A DNA stretch of 64,000 nt, taken from assembly GCA_947062675.1 (NCBI GenBank), contig CAMSQM010000004.1, positions 34,576 to 98,575 on the forward strand, written 5' to 3'. Below, piece by piece: positions 8,442 through 16,145 of the stretch (position 1 is its first letter; each line of letters begins with the position of its first letter). A model generated the notes under the pieces. The model did not search any database. It was not told the DNA's origin and saw nothing but the letters and a program-made list of their open reading frames with translations. The translations under genes and the position numbers were made by a program. Source of the DNA: an uncultured Roseburia sp. Lineage in GTDB: Bacteria > Bacillota > Clostridia > Lachnospirales > Lachnospiraceae.

Positions 8442-10988
8442 TTATTTATGATCCGACACATTAATTCCAGTGGTCAGATAAGAACAGTTCGGACATCTGT
8501 CTTTCGGCACAAAATCACCCTTACTATACGCCTCTGTCAGGTTCATATTATATAAATATAAATCTGAAAAAGCAGACCTGTCAACCGGAAGTCCCTGTTC
8601 CCTCCGGTTTTTCAGGATTGCATCCAGCGCGACAATCTCTGAATGTGCCGCACGTCTGTGATCGACATACTCCGGCAGTTTTATCTCCTGTTCATCTATT
8701 TTCTTCTGATATTCTGCCAGGCTTTCCTGCAGCAGCGGATCCATCCCGTTCTTTTCCCACTCCTTATATTTTGCAAATTCGCAGGCGGTCGTTTTAAAAT
8801 TCTGGCCAAACGCAATCATTCCGGTCGCTGTGTCATAAATCACAGACAAAACCGGTCCTGCTGCCCTCCTGCTCTGCTCCTGAAGAATCTCACGGACCTT
8901 TTTCTTAGCCACCTCGCGGAGCATATCAAAAATCCGCTTCTCTATCTCTTCTCCTGCTCCCGTTCCCATCGGCAGCAGACTCTTCGCCATCCCTGGCATG
9001 GCGCCGCCAGGCGGAAGAGCACCTCCGCTCCCGGGCGCGCTTCCCATCGGCAGCAGACTCTTCGCCATCCCTGGCATGGCGCCCGATGGCATCTGCAGTG
9101 CAGACGGCTCCGCGGCAGCTCCCGTCGGAAGCATGGACACTGCTGCCGCACCTGCCGCAGCCGCCGGGCGGCAAAAGCTCCCTTCCGGAACCCTGATTCC
9201 TGTCTTTAAAAATGCCCGTGGATCCATCGACGGAGATGACGGAAGCACTCCTGCAAGATCAGCCAGCAGCTTCCCGGGATCAACAGCCGGTTCCTTCTCA
9301 GCCTTTCCGTTTTTCCCCTTCTCCCCCATATCCTCCACGGAAGCCTCCACGTTCTTTACCGGTCCGAAACTCATGGAACGGTTTATCCCGAGCTGCTGAA
9401 ATATATCCGCTTTGATGTGAATCTTTCCTTTCACAAAAGCCGCGCTGGAGGAACCCGTCTGAAGAATCACTTTTTTCATTCCCATCAGGTTCACTTTTCC
9501 ATCGCCGCCCGACTGCGGCGCATGATCTGCAACCTCTTTTCTGAGCTTTGTCCAGAACCCCGGATCCACATAACCCGCCATGTTAAAAACGGGGCCAATA
9601 CCTGCCATCGCCATATGCATCACATTGCCCATCTGATGCATCGCTGCAGAGGCCATGCGCACCCCGTCCGTCCCCGCATAGCTGCGCGGGGCAGACTGAA
9701 ATGTGATATTTCCGCCCTCTGTTTTCAGCTGGATATCTTTTGTGCTCTGCACCTCCACGCCCTGCTCGCTGTTCAGTATAATCTTTGCCTGTTCCCCGCC
9801 TTTTCCGTCGAACTCACTCCGGTTTCCAATCAGATGAAGCGCCTTTTCGCCAAACTTTACCATCCGGTTCTGCGCCGTCAGCATCTTATCCTGATATCTG
9901 CCAAAATCCGGATTGTCACCGGCATGCCTGCTCCCAAGACACACCACCCGCTCACCGGCATCCATCTCATAATAGACCTCCACCATATCCCCTGTATCCG
10001 GCATACAGTAAAAGTAATTGCTGACCGTATTTGCATATGGAATCCACCTGGGCTGATCTCCCGGCGTCCCAAAATCAACCTGCACATTTGTTCCGTCCAC
10101 CGCCAGCACTTTTCCCCGCAGAATCCCGGTCTGACGTGCTGCTTCCATGGTCTGCCCTGCCGACGGCAGAAGACCTTCCTTATTAACAAGTGTGATCTCA
10201 TTCTGCAGAAGACCCTGTTCGCAGGTAATATGGCTTTTTACAACGATCATATCCCGCCCATCAAAACACACGGAATAGCCGGCGCCAATTGTCAGATCAC
10301 AGACCACCAGAATCGTCTCCTCATGTTCAAACACCGACGCGCCCGGCACCGTGTTTCCCTGTATACCGCGAACCCTGTCCACATCCCGCCTCACACGGCA
10401 GCCCAGCACTTTTCCCGCTTCTTTTTTCGCAAACGGCACCGCGCCGGCATGAATCTGGCAGCCTGACGCCTTACTGTTGACAAAGAGCAGTCTTTTCTTC
10501 CGGTACGCAAGTCTGCGCCCGAACTCCCAGTCTGTCTCCCGATCCTGAAGAAGCATCTCCGGAACCTTCTCGTCCTTATCCAGCTGAAACAAAGTGTCCT
10601 CCCCGATTCCGGCGGCAAACACTTCCGAGAGCATCTTATCCGTCCCCTGATATGATGCCGTCTTCTGCTCCTGATCCTTCAGGACAGACAGCGTCCTGGC
10701 CGTCAGCTCCATCTCTGCATACTGATTCTCACGCGACAGATGCAGATTCTCACATTTTCCGCAAAACACAGTCTCCCCGTCCGCCGTCGCAAGGCGCACC
10801 ATGCTCCCCTGGCCACGCAGGATATCCGGCTCCTCCGGCACCTTTGCCGGAATGAACCGGATATTCATCACCCCGTGTTCACCGGCCGCTTCCCGGATCT
10901 CAGCTTCACGGATATACAGCGCTTTCGGCTCTGACTGCAGTCTCAGACATCCGGTATCCATCTGTTCCATTCCCGCTGCCATCCTCAC
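8442..10988 (-). CDS. VgrG-like spike with C-terminal YwqJ-type deaminase toxin
   Basis: N-terminal VgrG/phage late control D-like and gp5-like regions (GKVLAVDGTNVQVDFGTPGDQPRWIPYANTVSNYFYCMPDTGDMVEVYYE). Repetitive linker. C-terminus has AAHSEIVALDAIL ... RCPNCSYLTTGI, matching HxE...CxxC deaminase zinc motifs. Confidence 0.85.
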   Translation of the reverse strand: MRMAAGMEQMDTGCLRLQSEPKALYIREAEIREAAGEHGVMNIRFIPAKVPEEPDILRGQGSMVRLATADGETVFCGKCENLHLSRENQYAEMELTARTLSVLKDQEQKTASYQGTDKMLSEVFAAGIGEDTLFQLDKDEKVPEMLLQDRETDWEFGRRLAYRKKRLLFVNSKASGCQIHAGAVPFAKKEAGKVLGCRVRRDVDRVRGIQGNTVPGASVFEHEETILVVCDLTIGAGYSVCFDGRDMIVVKSHITCEQGLLQNEITLVNKEGLLPSAGQTMEAARQTGILRGKVLAVDGTNVQVDFGTPGDQPRWIPYANTVSNYFYCMPDTGDMVEVYYEMDAGERVVCLGSRHAGDNPDFGRYQDKMLTAQNRMVKFGEKALHLIGNRSEFDGKGGEQAKIILNSEQGVEVQSTKDIQLKTEGGNITFQSAPRSYAGTDGVRMASAAMHQMGNVMHMAMAGIGPVFNMAGYVDPGFWTKLRKEVADHAPQSGGDGKVNLMGMKKVILQTGSSSAAFVKGKIHIKADIFQQLGINRSMSFGPVKNVEASVEDMGEKGKNGKAEKEPAVDPGKLLADLAGVLPSSPSMDPRAFLKTGIRVPEGSFCRPAAAAGAAAVSMLPTGAAAEPSALQMPSGAMPGMAKSLLPMGSAPGSGGALPPGGAMPGMAKSLLPMGTGAGEEIEKRIFDMLREVAKKKVREILQEQSRRAAGPVLSVIYDTATGMIAFGQNFKTTACEFAKYKEWEKNGMDPLLQESLAEYQKKIDEQEIKLPEYVDHRRAAHSEIVALDAILKNRREQGLPVDRSAFSDLYLYNMNLTEAYSKGDFVPKDRCPNCSYLTTGINVSDHK
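8963..9083. repeat. Perfect 43-bp direct repeat (8963-9005 and 9041-9083) in the VgrG-YwqJ linker
   Basis: ttcccatcggcagcagactcttcgccatccctggcatggcgcc occurs twice, 78 nt apart; encodes GAMPGMAKSLLPMG. Confidence 0.92.
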
Positions 10989-11557
10989 ACCTCCCCTCTC
11001 ACTTCCAGTTTCCGGATCCCGGTACCGCAGAGCATCCTCCGCAGTATACTCTCCGCCACCGGCAGGGAAACAGCCACCCTGTACTCTTTCAGACCTCCAA
11101 TGCGGAAAATCTGTCTGTCCCCCGTTCTGCTGCCGTCAAGAACCAGCCGCTCCACAGTCCCGTTCTCCCGGATGACCGAATCCGGATGCAGACAATCCAC
11201 CTCCGCAAACAGCGGTACCCTGTAAAGCGGACACCGACCGGCTGGGGAAGTTCCTCCGTCCCGCTGCAGGCCTCCGGAAACAGCCTTCTCCGGAATCAGC
11301 TGCAGCGCCTTAAAACGTATTTCGCGATCATACAGCTCCATCACCATTTTCAAAGCCTCCGAGACCAGAAACACCGGCTCTGTCAGTACATCGCAGAGCT
11401 CCTCGGACTCCTGGCCACTGAAAAATGCCATTTTCACCTCGTCAAGCGCCTCAAAACCGGTCTCCCGCACCGCATCATGATACCGCTGTATGCCTAGCCC
11501 GTAAATCCGGACCGGATTCTCCACCTTTCTGCTCTGGAACAGTTCATAGTACTCCAT
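10985..11557 (-). CDS. Hypothetical CIS-associated protein (possible adaptor)
   Basis: ORF overlaps vgrG-ywqJ by 4 nt. Likely start MEYYELFQSRKVENPVRIYGLG. No confident family. Confidence 0.6.
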   Translation of the reverse strand: MEYYELFQSRKVENPVRIYGLGIQRYHDAVRETGFEALDEVKMAFFSGQESEELCDVLTEPVFLVSEALKMVMELYDREIRFKALQLIPEKAVSGGLQRDGGTSPAGRCPLYRVPLFAEVDCLHPDSVIRENGTVERLVLDGSRTGDRQIFRIGGLKEYRVAVSLPVAESILRRMLCGTGIRKLEVRGEV

Positions 11558-12713
11558 CCTGCACCTCCCCGCGAAAGATAACGCCTTCCATATTCCGGAA
11601 ATCCGAATCCCGGACAACCCCGCCCCTGATTTCCACATTTTCTGCCTCGCAGTTCACCACAACGGCACCGCACAGATCACAGTCCGCAAACGCCACATCT
11701 TTAAAACTGCAGCCCGCAAACTCCGCCGGCTCGAAATATTCCAGTCCGGTCTCTTCCGCAGAACCGCCGGCGTCCTCTGTCATCTGCCCTGTTCCTTCCC
11801 CGGAACCTGAAGACTCCTCCTCTTCCAGCGGCATCCCCGCCCCGGACATTCTTCCGGAAAATACCGTATCCCGCATCTCGCAGCCCTTAAACAGCACTCC
11901 CGCCATCTGCGCGCCCTTAATCGTCACCTGTTCAAACACACAGCAGTCAAAAATGCAGTCGTTCAGAACGCAGTCCTGCATCACCACGCGGGAAAATGTA
12001 CAGTCCGCAAACACTGCCTGCGTAAAATCCAGCCCCGCAAACGCTGTTTCCCTCCAGCGCACCGCCGGAAAACGCCGGAATCTGAGCACAGTCCCTTTCG
12101 CGCAGTCAGAAATATCCACCTCCGGCAGGATCGCAAAGAGCGGCTTCTGCCAGTCCATATATTCCCCGAACCGGATGACAAATACCTCCGCTTTCTCAAT
12201 CCCTGCCAGATACGCCGGATCCAGAACCTCGCGGATCAGATACTTCATCCGCCCTGCAAAATAGTACAGAAGACACTGAAGCGCACGCCGCTTCATCACT
12301 TCACAGGACGCCGGCCGCACGATCCCGCGCATCCCCTCCTCTGCCGCCCGCGCATTCAGACAGGCTTCCATTTCCGCGAGCTCTCCGGTGAGCCAGCCGG
12401 CCGGAAGAGACATCGACGCGATACAGGGCTTAAAAATATACCCGCCTTCCCCGTAACTGTCCGCGCGAAACTCCGGCTTTCCCTCCTCCAGAGAGGTATA
12501 CAGAAATGAAATATTGATCTCCGCCACAGGTTCCGCCCCGTAATCACGCTGCTGCACGGCGATCTGCTCCAGATACCGGTTCCACTCCTTCTTCCACAGC
12601 TCCGCAATCCGCCGCTCATGCTCCACAAAATAAAGAATGGTCCTTTCCGCCGCATCCACAAAAATTTCCGGATAATATTTTTCCTCAAACAGCTGTATGC
12701 AGGTCTCCGCCAT
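11544..12713 (-). CDS. Pentapeptide-repeat protein
   Basis: Repeats such as FAGLDFTQAVFADCTFSRVVMQDCVLNDCIFDCCVFEQVTIKGAQMAGVLFKGCEMRDTVFSG and FAGCSFKDVAFADCDLCGAVVVNCEAENVEIRGG. Confidence 0.85.
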   Translation of the reverse strand: MAETCIQLFEEKYYPEIFVDAAERTILYFVEHERRIAELWKKEWNRYLEQIAVQQRDYGAEPVAEINISFLYTSLEEGKPEFRADSYGEGGYIFKPCIASMSLPAGWLTGELAEMEACLNARAAEEGMRGIVRPASCEVMKRRALQCLLYYFAGRMKYLIREVLDPAYLAGIEKAEVFVIRFGEYMDWQKPLFAILPEVDISDCAKGTVLRFRRFPAVRWRETAFAGLDFTQAVFADCTFSRVVMQDCVLNDCIFDCCVFEQVTIKGAQMAGVLFKGCEMRDTVFSGRMSGAGMPLEEEESSGSGEGTGQMTEDAGGSAEETGLEYFEPAEFAGCSFKDVAFADCDLCGAVVVNCEAENVEIRGGVVRDSDFRNMEGVIFRGEVQDGVL

Positions 12714-12723
12714 AACGACCCCC

Positions 12724-14109
12724 TCAATTGATCAGAACCTGATCCGCCGCCAGTGTCGCCGACTTTTTCGTCAGAGTCAGGTATGCTCCCTCCGTGCCGA
12801 CCGTGATCTGATTTTTCGCCACAACGCTCACTGCATCGGACGCGATAATATTGATATCCTTCCCCGCCGACAGGTTAATCCCCTTATCGCTCAGTATCTC
12901 CACGCCCGCCTCGTCGGTGAGATTGATGTAAATTTTTCCGGATTTTCCTATAATATACATCCCCTCCTCCGTCAGCAGAATCTCCTTTCCGCCGGGAGCT
13001 CTCCAGCTTTTATGTTTCGGATCCTTCGGCGGACAGGCACAGACCGAAGAAGCCACAAACGCGTCTCCCTCATCCCCGGACGGAAAAATCACCCGCACCT
13101 CATCCTTTACCTCCGGCATACAATACCATCCGCTCCCGTCCCCCGACGAATACGCCGTCGAAAATGGAAACCACCAGTCGCCCTTCCGGTCCTCGTCCCC
13201 GTCGATATCCACAAGCTGCACCTGCACTTTGTCCTTTGACACCTCAAGAACCCTGCCCCTGAGCATCCGTCCTGCCGCCCTGCTGTCCGACTCCGGCGCA
13301 GCGATCCCCGCCATGCGGTCCGCAGCTCCCAGAATCTCATAGCGCATATGCATAATTCCGTCGCGCAGCACCGCGCGCACGCTTCTGATACAGGCCGTCT
13401 TTCCGTTCAGCGAAATCGTATCCCCGATACACGCATACTGGTCTGATTCCACCCATTCCCCGGAAAAATCCTGTACCATCGCTCCGGAAACAGCGGAATA
13501 GCTGCTGACATCACTCCCGTAGGAAAAAGACCTGCTCTCCACCGGCACGCTCCGCTGCGACGGCGGCATCCCGACATAAATATACGGCTTCGACGAGACA
13601 ATATCCGCCAGGAGCGGCGCATGAAGCCTGGAAGCCATCCTTTTTGCGAACTCCCATCCGGTTTCGTCATACTGCACCACCAGCTTTCCGATGCTCTCAT
13701 CCTGCACCTTCACATCCAGTTCAGCGTCAGCGGAGAACACTTCCGAGAGAATTTTTTTGTAAGTATCCGTCGTCTTCTGAAAGCTTTTTTTCTTCCTCGT
13801 GACATCCGTGCGCCTGCTCACCGCAGAGAGCTTTAACGTAATGCGGCTGTAATCATTTTCCTGCTCCATCGCAAGGCTCTGCACACAGCCGTAAAACAGC
13901 TTTTCCGGCTGCCCCTCCGCCGTCGTCGTAATCTCCACATCCGTCCTTTCATCGACGCGCCGCACAATATCCTGTGCCGTGTCCGGCCTGATTTCACCGA
14001 CAATCTCCGCCATCCCGTGCTCATTCGGGCGATGCTCTATGGAAAGCGATAAAATCCTCTGAAACGGAAAGCCGCTGACAACAATGTTGGCATATGAAAT
14101 AACATCCAT
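12724..14109 (-). CDS. VgrG / baseplate assembly V-like spike (no toxin domain)
   Basis: gp27-like N-terminus (QKTTDTYKKILSEVFSADAELDVKV, YDETGWEFAKRMASRLHAPLL), OB-like (RGRVLEVSKDKVQVQLVDIDGDEDRKGDWWFPFSTAYSSGDGSGWYCMPEVKDEVRVIFPSGDEGDAFVASSV), then beta-helix-like tail (EILLTEEGMYIIGKSGKIYINLTDEAGVEI). Likely start MDVISYANIV. Confidence 0.88.
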   Translation of the reverse strand: MDVISYANIVVSGFPFQRILSLSIEHRPNEHGMAEIVGEIRPDTAQDIVRRVDERTDVEITTTAEGQPEKLFYGCVQSLAMEQENDYSRITLKLSAVSRRTDVTRKKKSFQKTTDTYKKILSEVFSADAELDVKVQDESIGKLVVQYDETGWEFAKRMASRLHAPLLADIVSSKPYIYVGMPPSQRSVPVESRSFSYGSDVSSYSAVSGAMVQDFSGEWVESDQYACIGDTISLNGKTACIRSVRAVLRDGIMHMRYEILGAADRMAGIAAPESDSRAAGRMLRGRVLEVSKDKVQVQLVDIDGDEDRKGDWWFPFSTAYSSGDGSGWYCMPEVKDEVRVIFPSGDEGDAFVASSVCACPPKDPKHKSWRAPGGKEILLTEEGMYIIGKSGKIYINLTDEAGVEILSDKGINLSAGKDINIIASDAVSVVAKNQITVGTEGAYLTLTKKSATLAADQVLIN

Positions 14110-14215
14110 TTTCTTCCTCCACAGGCACACGTTTTTGTGGATCCCGGATCTGCGCGTGTGCACACAGATCTGTGGCTGAAATCACCATGTATCTGAATTC
14201 TTCCAGCCCTCCCCC

Positions 14216-14884
14216 TCAGCGCTCTTCGACTTCCCCGAACGCCCCTGTCCCTGACTCCTCATCCGTAAAGCGGAAAGACTCCATTATCTCCCTGGCAGCC
14301 GGACGCAGCTCTTCCAGAAATTCATAGTCAAAATTGATAAAACCGATCAGCACCCGCTCCTCCAGGGAAGCAAAAAACATCAGATTGTAATAAGTATCCG
14401 TGATCGTATGTGAAACCAGCTCCAGTGCAGATACCGTGTGCCTGTCTGTCTCCCTGATCTTCTCTGACAGAATCCGCACGCCGGGTCCCGCCTGCTCCAG
14501 CATCAGACGCGCAATTCTGGAAAAATCCCCCATGTACGCATCGGGAATCATCTCCTGTGTGTGATGAAACCCCGCCGAAAAACGGGGAGAGCGTTTTCCA
14601 AACACCATATCCGGCCTGTTTCCGAGCAGATATATTTCCGCGATCTCCTCCGGCGAAAATTCCTCAAAATCCTCCGGCAGCCGGATTGCAATCTGGTCCG
14701 AAAACAATATTTTCTCCACAAAACTGCCACAGCCCGCGGTAAGCACTTCATCCGGGGATACAAGGGATGCCGGAATGCCCTCCTGCAGCCCGTACTCCCC
14801 GTTCCGGCTGTTCATTTTCCCGTCATTCTGCTGTTCCATCTCCCGGGCCGCCTCCCGGAGCCGCAGAATCTCCTCATCCGTCAT
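14216..14884 (-). CDS. DcrB/PsbP-like fold protein, possible effector chaperone
   Basis: IAIRLPEDFEEFSPEEIAEIYLLGNRPDMVF...GFINFDYEFLEELRPAAREIMESFRF resembles DcrB/DUF1795-type proteins. Fold-level guess. Confidence 0.5.
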   Translation of the reverse strand: MTDEEILRLREAAREMEQQNDGKMNSRNGEYGLQEGIPASLVSPDEVLTAGCGSFVEKILFSDQIAIRLPEDFEEFSPEEIAEIYLLGNRPDMVFGKRSPRFSAGFHHTQEMIPDAYMGDFSRIARLMLEQAGPGVRILSEKIRETDRHTVSALELVSHTITDTYYNLMFFASLEERVLIGFINFDYEFLEELRPAAREIMESFRFTDEESGTGAFGEVEER

Positions 14885-14899
14885 ACGATCACCCCCGCG

Positions 14900-15676
14900 C
14901 TAATCCATCATAACCTTCCATTTTTTCTTCTTCGGCGCCGCCTCCGTCTTCCCTGCGCCATTTTCCTGCCGCAGTATCCGCGCCAGCTCCCGGTAAATCC
15001 CCATATTAGAGTCATCTGCAACCTTCTCCCGGTTTCTCCGCTCAAGATATCCCCGCAGCGCTTCCTTCCCGACCGGCCCTGCCCCGCCAAGAATCTGAAG
15101 GCAGAACAGCGCGTCAAAATCAGAGATTCCGTCCTTCGCCAGCATCTCCCTGGCAAATCCTTTTGTGATCTCCGGCGCCAGCGTCGCCTCCCCCACCGCA
15201 GAATATGGCACGTAAATCGTATTGAGCGTGTCAAACTCCGTATTCCGGTCCTCGAAATCCTGATACCGGCTCCGAAGCACAGCTCCTTCCTGCAGCTTGA
15301 ACCTGCACAGTTCCAGCTGTCCTCTCTGCACCTTCGTCTGCTCCGTGAGTACCAGATTCAGCTCGCGGTAGATACAGTCCGCATCCCGTATCTCATCTGA
15401 AAAGCATAGTTTCAGAACCATCGTCCTGTTCGCCGGCGCATAGGAAACCGCCAGCGGCTCCCTGATCAGATAGATCTGACCGTCGGACAGTACCACGCCC
15501 TCCTTTACGAAAAGCCGGTCTGCCGCCGCCTCCACTCTGCATCCCGCCAGAATCCCATCCGCATAACCCGCATGAAGATAGTCCCCTGTCAGAAACGCGG
15601 CATCTGCCACCGCTTTCAGCATATGCCTTTTTAAAATCAGTCCATCCTCAAACTGCGGTATCATTTTTACCAGCAT
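14900..15676 (-). CDS. Hypothetical CIS baseplate/adaptor candidate
   Basis: QFEDGLILKRHMLKAVADAAFLTGDYLHAGYADGILAGCRVEAAADRLFVKEGVVLSDGQIYLI is reminiscent of phage/TssK-type N-terminal regions. Weak. Confidence 0.5.
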   Translation of the reverse strand: MLVKMIPQFEDGLILKRHMLKAVADAAFLTGDYLHAGYADGILAGCRVEAAADRLFVKEGVVLSDGQIYLIREPLAVSYAPANRTMVLKLCFSDEIRDADCIYRELNLVLTEQTKVQRGQLELCRFKLQEGAVLRSRYQDFEDRNTEFDTLNTIYVPYSAVGEATLAPEITKGFAREMLAKDGISDFDALFCLQILGGAGPVGKEALRGYLERRNREKVADDSNMGIYRELARILRQENGAGKTEAAPKKKKWKVMMD

Positions 15677-15689
15677 CTCTCATCCTCCC

Positions 15690-16007
15690 TTATCCCTGGA
15701 TACTGATCACTCCCCCGAGAAGACAGATACATTTGCTCGATGTGGTCAGGGCGGGAGCCCCGTCGATCAGATGATTTGTACTGCAGTTCATCCAGGCCAG
15801 CGGCGTCGCCGTCATACACTTGCATCCCTGCAGGTTCAGACAGTTTCCGAATCCCGGCAGATTCACCATAGGAATGTGATCATTCGCATTTAAAAGCGGC
15901 TCCCCCTTATAGAGCACTCCGTGCCCCGTACTCGTCGTAATCTTTCCCGGCGCAGACCCCGACGTGCATCTCAGCTGCATCCCCCGCACGACATAATCTT
16001 TTCCCAT
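15690..16007 (-). CDS. DUF4280 (PAAR-like) spike-tip protein
   Basis: MGKDYVVRGMQLRCTSGSAPGKITTSTGHGVLYKGEPLLNANDHIPMVNLPGFGNCLNLQGCKCMTATPLAWMNC; conserved Cys pattern of DUF4280. Confidence 0.82.
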   Translation of the reverse strand: MGKDYVVRGMQLRCTSGSAPGKITTSTGHGVLYKGEPLLNANDHIPMVNLPGFGNCLNLQGCKCMTATPLAWMNCSTNHLIDGAPALTTSSKCICLLGGVISIQG

Positions 16008-16145
16008 CTTCCGCTTCCTCCCTTTCTCTCCTCAATGTTATTCCCACGCTCCTGCCACACCCGCCGGTCCGGCCCGCTCTTTCACCCCTGACGGACCGGC
16101 GTCTGTCACCGGCTTCCGTCGGCTTTCCCGCGGCCGGTCAGAGGC

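Noticed and set aside
16062-16101. 10-bp perfect inverted repeat CGCCGGTCCG/CGGACCGGCG between the PAAR-like and Hsp70 genes as a terminator
   Set aside because: 20-nt loop and no T tract on either strand; could be incidental in GC-rich DNA.
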